A stretch of 12,786 bases of DNA, from NCBI GenBank assembly GCA_946481355.1, contig CAMLNH010000034.1, positions 1-12,786 on the forward strand. The letters run 5' to 3'. Origin of the DNA: an uncultured Curvibacter sp. Lineage in GTDB: Bacteria > Pseudomonadota > Gammaproteobacteria > Burkholderiales > Burkholderiaceae. Shown here one piece after another: positions 1-6,336 of the stretch (position 1 is its first letter; the number at the start of each line of letters is the position of its first letter). Both the position numbers and the translations under genes were made by a program. The notes beneath the pieces were generated by a model, which was given only the letters and a program-made list of their open reading frames with translations, was not told the origin of the DNA and searched no databases.

Positions 1-438
1 CTCGATCTCGTGCGCGTTGAGGTTGCCCGAGACCATCATGCGCAGGTAGTCGGTGGTGAACTCGACCACGTGGTGGTCGCTGCCGACCGTGGGGTATTTC
101 TGGAAGATGGGCGATTCGTGCGGGTTCTCGACGTCCTTCTCGATGGCCATCAGGCCTTCCTTGCGCGCCTTCTGCAGGATGTCGTAGAGCATGGCCATCA
201 GGTCCATGTAGCGCTCCTTGGTGTACTTGGAGCTCTTGAGGGCCTGGGGAATGGCGGCGATGGTGGCCTTGAGGACCTTGGGCTGGTTGTTCACCACAAA
301 GGCGCCGAGCGCACCGCCGAAGATGGTGATCAGTTCGAAGGGCAGGGCGGTGAGGATGATGCCGATGTTGCCGCCGTGCAGCACATACACCCCGAAGATG
401 CAGCCCATGGCGACGACATAACCGATGATGACTAGCAT
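1..438 (-). CDS. motA: Flagellar motor stator protein MotA (N-terminal part, cut by window edge)
   Basis: The minus-strand frame is open from the ATG at 436-438 to base 1 and gives 146 residues; the rest lies outside the window. It opens MLVIIGYVVAMG, the usual MotA start, with two hydrophobic segments at about 2-20 and 25-50. The first cytoplasmic loop carries Arg92 and Glu100, spaced as E. coli Arg90 and Glu98, which contact FliG. Residues 103-114 (ENPHESPIFQKY) and the DYLRMMVSGN stretch near 130-139 are also family-typical. MotA forms with MotB the inner-membrane proton-driven stator. No good Shine-Dalgarno lies before the ATG, but the conserved N-terminus fixes the start. It is downstream of flhDC in the same direction but separated by a strong hairpin terminator, so it probably has its own promoter in 439-521. 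Confidence 0.96.
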   Translation of the reverse strand, partial: MLVIIGYVVAMGCIFGVYVLHGGNIGIILTALPFELITIFGGALGAFVVNNQPKVLKATIAAIPQALKSSKYTKERYMDLMAMLYDILQKARKEGLMAIEKDVENPHESPIFQKYPTVGSDHHVVEFTTDYLRMMVSGNLNAHEIE

Positions 439-521
439 GGGCGTGTGGTGGCGTTGGGTGCGGGTGGTCGGGAGGGACGGTGTCGGGCCATTCTAGGGGA
501 AAGGTTCCGGCCTGTGCTATG

Positions 522-551
522 AAAAAAAGGGGGCGGAAGCGCCCCCTTTTT
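522..551. terminator. Bidirectional Rho-independent terminator between flhC and motA
   Basis: A perfect 12-bp stem pairs 524-535 with 540-551 around a GAAG loop (536-539). It has five G:C pairs plus CG next to the loop and an A-run/T-run at the base on each side, so it gives a U-tract when read from either strand. It lies 30 bases past the flhC stop and should end the flhDC transcript before motA. Structure is seen directly; function is inferred. Confidence 0.9.
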
Positions 552-580
552 CCGTTCATGTCACAGGGACATGTGCCGTC

Positions 581-1120
581 TCAGTGCAGCAGGATGCCGC
601 GGGCGGTGCTGCCCTTGCCCGCGCGTGCCGGGGGCTCGCACAGGCCGCAGACATAGTGACGCGAGTTCTCGTAGGGTTCGGAGACGAAGTGGCCGCCGCA
701 CTTGCTGCACTTGGTCATGGACAGCATGTTGTTGTCGACGAACTTCACCAGACGCCAGGCCCGCGTGACGGACAGCAGGGGCTCCATCTCCAGCATGTCC
801 ATCTGCTCGCTGTAGAGCTTGAAGGCCTTCATCACGGCGTCGATGCCCTCGATCGAGCTGACCTTGTTGAGGTGTTCGTAGATGTTGAGGAAGAGCGAGG
901 CGTGGATATTGGGTTGCCAGGTCAGGAACCAGTCGGTCGAGAAGGGCAGCTGGCCCTTGGAGGGCGACTTGCCCGCGACTTCCTTGTACAGGCGCAAGAG
1001 GCGTTCGTAGGACAGATCGGTCTCGCTTTCCAGCACCTGCAGGCGCGCGCCCAGCTTGATCAGGGCGACGGCACGCTCGATCTGGCGCGATTCGTTGAGG
1101 ACGCTCTTGACGGTGGCCAT
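581..1120 (-). CDS. flhC: Flagellar transcriptional activator FlhC
   Basis: The 179-residue product matches FlhC along its length. FlhC is the DNA-binding and zinc-binding subunit of the FlhD4C2 master activator that switches on flagellar class II promoters together with sigma-70 RNA polymerase. The C-terminal zinc site is intact: Cys138-x2-Cys141 and Cys158-x2-Cys161, the same spacing as the four cysteines of E. coli FlhC. The helical N-terminal half includes the segment RQIERAVALIKLGARLQVL, typical of the family. The ATG at 1118-1120 follows the flhD stop by 16 bases, so the two are co-transcribed and probably translated in balance. The gene ends before a strong hairpin terminator. A phosphate- or nutrient-dependent control cannot be read from this stretch. 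Confidence 0.97.
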   Translation of the reverse strand: MATVKSVLNESRQIERAVALIKLGARLQVLESETDLSYERLLRLYKEVAGKSPSKGQLPFSTDWFLTWQPNIHASLFLNIYEHLNKVSSIEGIDAVMKAFKLYSEQMDMLEMEPLLSVTRAWRLVKFVDNNMLSMTKCSKCGGHFVSEPYENSRHYVCGLCEPPARAGKGSTARGILLH

Positions 1121-1136
1121 GGTCTTGTCTTCCCGT

Positions 1137-1463
1137 TCAGATGGCTTCGGCGTGGCGGCCGGCCATGAGGATGCTGGCGTGCAGGCGGGTGGTGGTGTCG
1201 TTGTCCACCTTGCGCGTGGCGTGGTTGGTCAGCAGGCTCCACACCACCTCGTCGTCCATGCGGAAGCGGCACAGCAGCATGCTGCTGGAGGCGATCTTGG
1301 AGAGCTGAGCCGGCGAGAGCGCGGCCATGAGGTCGGCGGACTCTTCGGAAATGCCCAGTCGGAACTGCGCCTCGGCTTTGTCGCGGCGGATCAGGTTCTG
1401 CGCCAGCATGAGGTAGGTCAGGTTGGCTTCGCGGATCTCGGCGTTCAGTTGTTCGTCGGTCAT
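1137..1463 (-). CDS. flhD: Flagellar transcriptional activator FlhD
   Basis: The 108-residue product is FlhD, partner of FlhC in the heterohexameric class I activator. It is nearly all helical, with LTYLMLAQNLIRRDKAEA at about 15-32 and FRLGI at 34-38, both conserved in the family. Cys65 matches the cysteine that links FlhD dimers in E. coli. The reading frame stays open far upstream of the ATG at 1461-1463, but this start is preferred because a strong Shine-Dalgarno (AAGGAGC, 1469-1475) precedes it and the protein then has normal FlhD length. It is divergent from the sugar operon that begins at 1728, and the two share 264 bases of intergenic DNA. This shared DNA suggests joint control of flagellation and glycan supply. 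Confidence 0.96.
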   Translation of the reverse strand: MTDEQLNAEIREANLTYLMLAQNLIRRDKAEAQFRLGISEESADLMAALSPAQLSKIASSSMLLCRFRMDDEVVWSLLTNHATRKVDNDTTTRLHASILMAGRHAEAI

Positions 1464-1467
1464 TTGG

Positions 1468-1475
1468 GGCTCCTT
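1468..1475 (-). promoter_or_regulatory. Ribosome binding site of flhD
   Basis: On the minus strand the sequence AAGGAGCC sits a few bases before the ATG at 1461-1463. It decides the flhD start within a frame that is open for hundreds of codons upstream. Upstream of it, 1476-1727 holds the divergent control region; I see no clear flhDC promoter there. Confidence 0.75.
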
Positions 1476-1696
1476 TGCAGCGCAGTTCTTGCGTTTGGCG
1501 TTGGGCTCGATTCTGAAGCTCGGTCGTGAAACTTGAATCAGCCGCTGTCTGTGTCTCGTGTTGGTAAAACGGCAGGCGCGTGTCGGAAGAAATCCTACAA
1601 ACGAACGCCGGGGCAGAAAGCGCGAAATGCCGGGCGAACCCCGGGCAATTCCGCTGTTCTTCGGGGCGGGGCTGCCGTATTCTTGGCGTCCATCTC

Positions 1697-1702
1697 TATA
1701 GA
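1697..1702 (+). promoter_or_regulatory. Possible -10 element of the sugar operon
   Basis: TATAGA (4 or 5 of 6 to the sigma-70 -10 consensus) is the best -10-like hexamer between flhD and rfbF and lies within the 8-base palindrome TCTATAGA (1695-1702). There is no convincing -35 at 17 bases. If used, transcription would start around 1709 and leave a leader of only about 20 bases with no Shine-Dalgarno before rfbF. No sigma-28 or sigma-54 promoter was recognised for this operon. Confidence 0.25.
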
Positions 1703-1727
1703 CAGAGCGCATGCTGCGTCGCACACC

Positions 1728-2501
1728 ATGAAAGCAGTCATCCTGGCCGGCGGCCTGGGCACCCGGATCTCCGAGGAAACCCATCTCAAGCCCAAACCCA
1801 TGATCGAGATCGGGGGCAAGCCCATGCTCTGGCACATCATGAAGATCTACAGCGCCCATGGCGTGAACGACTTCGTGATCTGCTGTGGCTACCGCGGCTA
1901 CGTCATCAAGGAATACTTCGCCAACTATTTCCTGCACACCTCGGACCTGACCTTCGACATGGCCAACAACCGCATGGAGATCCACCAGCGCCATGCCGAA
2001 CCCTGGCGTGTCACGGTGGTCGACACGGGCGAGCACACCCTCACCGGCGGACGCTTGAAACGCGTGGCCGACTATCTGAAGGACGAGGAGGCGTTCTGCT
2101 TCACCTATGGTGATGGCGTGGCCGATGTGAACATCAGTGCGGCCATCCGCTTTCACCAGGCGCACGGCAAGCTGGCGACCGTCACGGCCGTGCAGCCGCC
2201 TGGGCGTTACGGTGCCCTGCAGATGGACGGCACGACCGTGACGGGCTTTGCCGAAAAGCCGCGCGGTGACGGGGGCCTGATCAACGGCGGCTTTTTCGTG
2301 CTCTCGCCGCGTTGCATCACACGCATCGCGGGCGACGCCACGAGCTGGGAGGCCGAGCCGCTGACCAGCCTGGCTGCCGCCGACGAGCTGCGCGCCTACG
2401 CCCACCACGGCTTCTGGCAGCCCATGGACACGCTGCGCGAGAAGAACCTGCTTGAAGATCTCTGGGCCTCGGGCCGCGCGCCCTGGAAGGTCTGGGAATG
2501 A
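1728..2501 (+). CDS. rfbF: Glucose-1-phosphate cytidylyltransferase
   Basis: The 257-residue protein makes CDP-glucose from glucose 1-phosphate and CTP, the entry step of CDP-6-deoxysugar pathways. The nucleotide-binding loop LAGGLGTR (6-13) and the KPKPM segment (21-25) are near the N-terminus. Asp129 in YGDG and Asp234 in QPMDTLRE match the two metal-binding aspartates of Salmonella RfbF (Asp131 and Asp236, offset of two). NNRMEIH and INGGFFVL are also typical of RfbF rather than of dTDP-forming RmlA. The frame is open back to 1533, but the family starts at MKAVILAGG, so the ATG at 1728 is chosen even though it lacks a clear Shine-Dalgarno. It is the first gene of the operon and overlaps rfbG by four bases (ATGA). 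Confidence 0.96.
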   Translation: MKAVILAGGLGTRISEETHLKPKPMIEIGGKPMLWHIMKIYSAHGVNDFVICCGYRGYVIKEYFANYFLHTSDLTFDMANNRMEIHQRHAEPWRVTVVDTGEHTLTGGRLKRVADYLKDEEAFCFTYGDGVADVNISAAIRFHQAHGKLATVTAVQPPGRYGALQMDGTTVTGFAEKPRGDGGLINGGFFVLSPRCITRIAGDATSWEAEPLTSLAAADELRAYAHHGFWQPMDTLREKNLLEDLWASGRAPWKVWE

Positions 2502-3574
2502 GTCTGCCCCGGCCCGATGCCGGCTTCTGGCGCGGCAAGCGCGTGCTGCTGACCGGGCACACGGGCTTCAAGGGCGCCTGGCTGGCGCTCTGGCTGCAGC
2601 GTCTCGGTGTGCAGGTCACGGGCCTGGCCCTGGCGCCAGCCACGACACCGAGTCTTTTTGAATTGGCCGGCGTCGCCCAGACGCTGGACCACCATGTGGT
2701 CGACATCCGCGATGCCGCGGCCGTGGCCCGTGTGGTGCAGGCCGCGCGCCCCGAGATCGTGCTGCACATGGCCGCCCAGGCCCTGGTGCGCGAGAGCTAC
2801 CGCGAGCCGGTCGCCACCTGGGCCAGCAATGTCATGGGCACCGTGCACCTGCTGGAGGCTCTGCGGCTGTATCCCGGCGCCCGCGTGGCCGTCTGCGTGA
2901 CGACCGACAAGGTCTACCGCAACCACGAGTGGCACCACCCCTACCGCGAGAGCGACGAACTCGGCGGCCACGACCCCTACAGCGCGAGCAAGGCGGCCTG
3001 CGAACTCGCCATCGCGAGCTACCGCGATGCCTTTCTGTCTGAACAAGGCCTGGCCCTGGCCAGTGCGCGTGCCGGCAACGTGATCGGCGGCGGCGACTGG
3101 GCGGCCGATCGCCTGTTGCCCGACGCCGTGCGTGCCTGGCAGCGCGGCGACACGCTGCAGATCCGCCGGCCTGGAGCCACCCGTCCCTGGCAGCATGTGA
3201 TCGAGCCGCTGGCCGGCTACCTCTGCCTGGCCCAGGCCCTGTGGCAGGACGTCACGCAGGCGGGTGCCTGGAATTTCGGTCCGCAAGCGCACGAGCGCGC
3301 CAAGGTACGCCAGGTCGTGGAGCTGGCAAGAGGGGCCTGGGGTGGCGGCGCGGTGGATTACGCACAGGACATGCAGGGCCCCCACGAGGCGGGCTCGCTG
3401 GCCCTGGACACCTCCAAGGCACAGGCGCAGCTGGCGTTGCAGCCGCGCTGGGATCTGGAGCAGTCGGTGCTGCGCACGCTGCGCTGGTACCGTGCGCAGC
3501 ACGAGGGCGCGCAGGCGCGCGAACTCTGTCTGCGCGATCTGGAAGCCTGGGAAGCCTGGGAGGCCAGGGGATGA
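2498..3574 (+). CDS. rfbG: CDP-glucose 4,6-dehydratase
   Basis: This 358-residue extended SDR enzyme converts CDP-glucose to CDP-4-keto-6-deoxyglucose using tightly bound NAD+. The Rossmann loop GHTGFKG is at 20-26 and is characteristic of RfbG. The active-site set Thr136-Asp137-Lys138 and Tyr161-x3-Lys165 (YSASK) is complete and matches the Yersinia enzyme with an offset of about two. ARAGNVIGGGDWAADR and RPWQHVIEPLAGYL are further RfbG signatures. It starts in the ATGA overlap with rfbF, with GGAAGG (2485-2490) as ribosome binding site. The last codons contain three 9-base tandem repeats that encode a short WEAWEA tail, outside the conserved domain. Its product is the branch point from which the downstream epimerase, methyltransferase and reductase act. 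Confidence 0.97.
   Translation: MSLPRPDAGFWRGKRVLLTGHTGFKGAWLALWLQRLGVQVTGLALAPATTPSLFELAGVAQTLDHHVVDIRDAAAVARVVQAARPEIVLHMAAQALVRESYREPVATWASNVMGTVHLLEALRLYPGARVAVCVTTDKVYRNHEWHHPYRESDELGGHDPYSASKAACELAIASYRDAFLSEQGLALASARAGNVIGGGDWAADRLLPDAVRAWQRGDTLQIRRPGATRPWQHVIEPLAGYLCLAQALWQDVTQAGAWNFGPQAHERAKVRQVVELARGAWGGGAVDYAQDMQGPHEAGSLALDTSKAQAQLALQPRWDLEQSVLRTLRWYRAQHEGAQARELCLRDLEAWEAWEARG
3541..3567 (+). repeat. Three tandem 9-base repeats at the 3' end of rfbG
   Basis: GGAAGCCTG occurs twice in succession, followed by the variant GGAGGCCAG. The unit is a multiple of three, so gain or loss of copies would only change the length of the RfbG C-terminal tail. Confidence 0.8.
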
Positions 3575-3636
3575 GCGCCGCCCGGCCGCCCGAAGGTGCT
3601 CGCACTGCAGTGCGCAGCACGGAGGTTTCCCCATGA
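3571..3636 (+). CDS. Possible 21-residue coupling ORF between rfbG and the epimerase gene
   Basis: An ATG at 3571-3573 overlaps the rfbG stop as ATGA. The frame runs 21 codons (begins MSAARPPEGAR) to a TGA at 3634-3636, which itself overlaps the epimerase ATG as ATGA. It exactly bridges the only sizeable gap in this part of the operon. The peptide resembles no family I know and has no membrane segment. It could carry ribosomes across the gap to keep translation coupled, or the double overlap could be chance. The epimerase also has its own strong ribosome binding site (GGAGGT, 3621-3626), which weakens the need for coupling. Nothing indicates that the peptide itself is functional. Confidence 0.3.
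   Translation: MSAARPPEGARTAVRSTEVSP
3601..3614. repeat. Perfect 14-base palindrome before the epimerase gene
   Basis: CGCACTGCAGTGCG is fully self-complementary and ends seven bases before the GGAGGT ribosome binding site at 3621-3626. As RNA it would make a 5-bp stem with a TGCA loop; as DNA it could be an operator half-site pair. There is no U-tract, so it is not a terminator. It also lies inside the possible small ORF at 3571-3636. Confidence 0.4.
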
Positions 3637-4193
3637 ACAGTCTCACCGTCACCGATCTGCCGCTGGCCGGGCTCAAGCGCGTGCAGCGCCGCCTGCATGG
3701 CGACGAGCGCGGTGTGTTCGCGCGCCTGTTCTGCGCCGAAGAACTGGCTGCGGCTGGCTGGCGCGGACCCATCGCCCAGATCAACCACAGTCTCACGCGC
3801 ACGCGCGGCACCGTGCGGGGTCTGCACTACCAGCGCCCCCCTTACACCGAGACCAAGCTCGTGAGCTGCGTGCGCGGTGAGGTCTGGGACGTGGCCGTGG
3901 ACCTGCGCGCCGGTTCACCCACCTTTCTGCGCTGGCATGCCGAAAACCTGAGCGCGGAGCAGGGCACGGCCCTGCTGATCCCGGACGGCTTCGCGCACGG
4001 CTTCCAGCTCCTCAGCGAGGAGGCTGAACTGGTCTATTGCCACTCCGTCGCCTACGCACCCCAGGCCGAGGCGGGTCTGCACGTGCGCGACGTGCGCCTG
4101 GGCATCCAGTGGCCCCTGCCGGTGCAGGGCCTGTCGGTGCGCGACGCCAGCTTTGATTTTCTGACCCCGGCATTCGAGGGAGTGAAGCTGTGA
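3633..4193 (+). CDS. RmlC-family sugar nucleotide epimerase (dTDP-4-dehydrorhamnose 3,5-epimerase type)
   Basis: The 186-residue product is a cupin of the RmlC/NovW/EvaD/ChmJ family, which inverts C3 and/or C5 of nucleotide-bound 4-keto-6-deoxysugars. The catalytic base His65 is in RGLHYQ (62-67), Lys75 follows with the usual ten-residue spacing, a candidate acid Tyr135 lies in ELVYCHSVAYAP, and Asp171 is present. LLIPDGFAHGFQ (115-126) is a family hallmark. Start: ATG with GGAGGT six bases upstream. No dTDP-glucose genes are in the window and the two upstream genes make a CDP sugar, so the substrate is inferred to be a CDP-linked ketosugar. Whether it acts at C3, C5 or both cannot be told from sequence. 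It overlaps the next gene by GTGA. Confidence 0.9.
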   Translation: MNSLTVTDLPLAGLKRVQRRLHGDERGVFARLFCAEELAAAGWRGPIAQINHSLTRTRGTVRGLHYQRPPYTETKLVSCVRGEVWDVAVDLRAGSPTFLRWHAENLSAEQGTALLIPDGFAHGFQLLSEEAELVYCHSVAYAPQAEAGLHVRDVRLGIQWPLPVQGLSVRDASFDFLTPAFEGVKL

Positions 4194-5419
4194 AGTGCCG
4201 CCACTGTGCCCAGGAGCTGCGCCTGCCTTTTCTGGACCTGGGCAGTGCCCCGCCGTCCAACGCCTACCTGAGCGAGGCGGCGCTGCGCGGCCCCGAGACC
4301 TGGTACCCGCTGCGCCTGCTGGTCTGCGAAGCCTGCTGGCTGGTGCAGACCGAGGACCATGCCGGGCGCGAGCAGCTCTTCGACGCCGACTACGCCTACT
4401 TCAGCTCCTATTCAAGCTCCTGGCTGGCGCATGCGAAAACCTATGTTCAGGCCATGCGTGAGCGCCTGGGCCTGAACGCGCAGAGCTGCGTGGCTGAGGT
4501 CGCCGCCAACGACGGCTACCTGCTGCAGTATGTGCGCGAGGCCGGTGTGCCCTGCTACGGCATCGAGCCCACGGCCAGCACGGCGGCCGCAGCGCGCGCC
4601 AGGGGGATCGAGATCGTCGAGCGCTTCTTTGGCGTCGCACTGGCGCGCGAACTCGCGGCCGCAGGCCGCCAGGCCGACCTGACCGCGGCCAACAATGTGC
4701 TCGCCCATGTGCCCGACATCAATGACTTCGTCGGCGGTTTTGCTGTGCTGCTCAAGGCCCAGGGCGTGGCCACCTTCGAGTTCCCGCACCTGCTGCGCAT
4801 GGTGCAGGAATGCCAGTTCGACACGGCCTACCACGAGCACTACTCGTATCTGTCGCTCACGGCGGTGCAGCGCATCTTTGCTGCCAACGGTTTGCAGGTT
4901 TTCGATGTGGAGGAGCTGACTACTCACGGCGGCAGCCTGCGCGTCTTTGCCCAGCGCAGCGACACGGGGCGCCGCCCGGTCGCGCCGGCCGTGGACGCAC
5001 TGCTGGCGCACGAGCAGGCCGCAGGCATGACGAAGGCTGATTTCTACGCCGGCTTCCAGCGCGAGGCCGAGCGCATCAAGCGCGAGCTGCTGGACTTCCT
5101 GCTGCAGGCCCAGCGCGACGGGCTCAAGGTCGGCGCCTATGGCGCGGCGGCCAAGGGCAACACCCTGATGAATTTCGCCGGCGTGCGGCCGGACCTGCTG
5201 CCCTATGTGGTGGATCTCAATCCCGCCAAGCAGGGCAAGTACATGCCGGGCAGCCGCATCCCCATCGTGGACGAGGCGCATCTGCGTCGTGATCGGCCCG
5301 ACCGCGTGCTCATCCTGCCCTGGAACCTGCGCAGCGAGATCACCGCGCAGCTGGCCTATATCCGTGACTGGGGTGGCCGTTTCGTGACGGCCGTGCCGCG
5401 GCTCAGCATCGAACCATGA
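4190..5419 (+). CDS. SAM-dependent sugar C-methyltransferase (TylC3/TcaB9/NovU family)
   Basis: This 409-residue protein has the three parts of the family. The N-terminal zinc domain has Cys3-x2-Cys6 and Cys46-x2-Cys49. The central SAM-binding fold includes EVAANDGYLL (103-112). A C-terminal domain contains KVGAYGAAAKGNTLMNF. Catalytic residues known from TcaB9 are conserved: Tyr68, His173 (NNVLAHV) and the YHEH block with Tyr214, Glu216 and His217. Such enzymes add a methyl carbon next to the keto group of a nucleotide sugar, at C3 (TylC3, TcaB9, EryBIII) or C5 (NovU). The start is GTG at 4190, inside a GTGA overlap with the epimerase stop, with GAGGGA at 4176-4181. No sugar C2/C3 deoxygenation gene is present, so the substrate should keep its 2-hydroxyl, as for NovU. 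Confidence 0.9.
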   Translation: MKCRHCAQELRLPFLDLGSAPPSNAYLSEAALRGPETWYPLRLLVCEACWLVQTEDHAGREQLFDADYAYFSSYSSSWLAHAKTYVQAMRERLGLNAQSCVAEVAANDGYLLQYVREAGVPCYGIEPTASTAAAARARGIEIVERFFGVALARELAAAGRQADLTAANNVLAHVPDINDFVGGFAVLLKAQGVATFEFPHLLRMVQECQFDTAYHEHYSYLSLTAVQRIFAANGLQVFDVEELTTHGGSLRVFAQRSDTGRRPVAPAVDALLAHEQAAGMTKADFYAGFQREAERIKRELLDFLLQAQRDGLKVGAYGAAAKGNTLMNFAGVRPDLLPYVVDLNPAKQGKYMPGSRIPIVDEAHLRRDRPDRVLILPWNLRSEITAQLAYIRDWGGRFVTAVPRLSIEP

Positions 5420-6336
5420 GAGTCCTGCTCACAGGCGCCAGCGGCTATCTGGGACAGCATGTGCTGGCCCGGTTGCGCGCGCGTGGCTGTGGGATCGTGC
5501 TGCTCGGACGCAGCCGCCCGGCGGGCGCCGAGGATCTGCCCTGGCTGCCGGTCGACTTACTTGATGGCAGCGACCTGGCGCCGCCCCTGCGCGAGGCGCG
5601 CGCCAGCCATCTGCTGCACCTGGCCTGGTACGCCGAGTACGGCAGGTTCTGGACGTCACCGCAGAACCTGCGCTGGGTGGATGCGAGTCTGCGGTTGCTG
5701 CAGGCCTTCACCGAACAGGGTGGCCGGCACGTGATGATGGCAGGCAGCTGTGCCGAATACGACTGGAGTGGCGCAGGTGCCCTGCACGAAGAGCACACAC
5801 CGCTGAACCCGGCCACACTCTACGGCACGGCCAAGGACGCCACGCGCCGTCTGGCCCAGGCCTGGTGCCGCGAACAGGGCACCAAGCTGGCCTGGGGGCA
5901 TATCTTTTTCCCTTTTGGTCCCGGCGAGGCACGGCAGCGCATGCTGCCCTCGCTGATCGAGGTGTTTCGCGGCCATGCCGCAGCTTTTGGCGTCAACGCC
6001 GAAGCGCGGCGCGGCATGTTGCCGGTGCACGATGCGGCCGAGGCTTTGGTGCATCTGCTCGCCCAGGGCGAGGAGGGGCGCTACAACATCTGCTCCGGAC
6101 AGGCCGTTCAGGTGGGCGAGGTCGTGCGCACGCTGGCACGTCTGTGCGATGCTGATCCTGCCCCGGTGCTGGCCTTGGCCACGGCGCGCCCGGGCGACCC
6201 GGCCCTGCTGGCCGGTGACAACAGCCGCCTGCTCGCCACGGGCTGGCGGCCGACCTTGACCCTGGAGCAGGGGCTGCAGGCCATGGTCCAGGCAGCCCTG
6301 GTCCAATCCGTGGCCCCGGAAGGAGTACAACGATGA
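5416..6336 (+). CDS. NAD(P)-dependent SDR, likely nucleotide-sugar 4-ketoreductase
   Basis: The 306-residue protein is an extended SDR of the epimerase/dehydratase superfamily. The cofactor loop GASGYLG is at 7-13, Ser111 sits in MMAGSCAEYDW, and the catalytic Tyr136-x3-Lys140 (YGTAK) is complete. It is divergent from RfbG and shorter, and it follows the C-methyltransferase in an ATGA overlap. By pathway logic it reduces the C4 ketone of the C-methylated CDP sugar, giving the stable donor; an alternative is a C4 epimerase. GHIFFPFGPGE and GRYNICSGQ resemble cyclitol- and deoxysugar-type SDRs. No Shine-Dalgarno is evident, so translation probably depends on coupling to the upstream gene. Confidence is high for the fold and moderate for the reaction. 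Confidence 0.85.
   Translation: MRVLLTGASGYLGQHVLARLRARGCGIVLLGRSRPAGAEDLPWLPVDLLDGSDLAPPLREARASHLLHLAWYAEYGRFWTSPQNLRWVDASLRLLQAFTEQGGRHVMMAGSCAEYDWSGAGALHEEHTPLNPATLYGTAKDATRRLAQAWCREQGTKLAWGHIFFPFGPGEARQRMLPSLIEVFRGHAAAFGVNAEARRGMLPVHDAAEALVHLLAQGEEGRYNICSGQAVQVGEVVRTLARLCDADPAPVLALATARPGDPALLAGDNSRLLATGWRPTLTLEQGLQAMVQAALVQSVAPEGVQR

Noticed and set aside
1533..1727. Upstream in-frame start for rfbF at 1533
   Set aside because: The family begins at MKAVILAGG. The extension would cover the flhDC control region and has no homology I recognise.
1464..2408. In-frame upstream extension of FlhD to about 423 residues
   Set aside because: The extension is antisense to rfbF and carries no domain. 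FlhD has its usual length from the ATG at 1461-1463, with a strong ribosome binding site.
2396..3811. Long minus-strand open frame (471 codons) opposite rfbG and the epimerase gene
   Set aside because: It spans two genes that have complete catalytic motifs on the plus strand. No recognisable domain is present.
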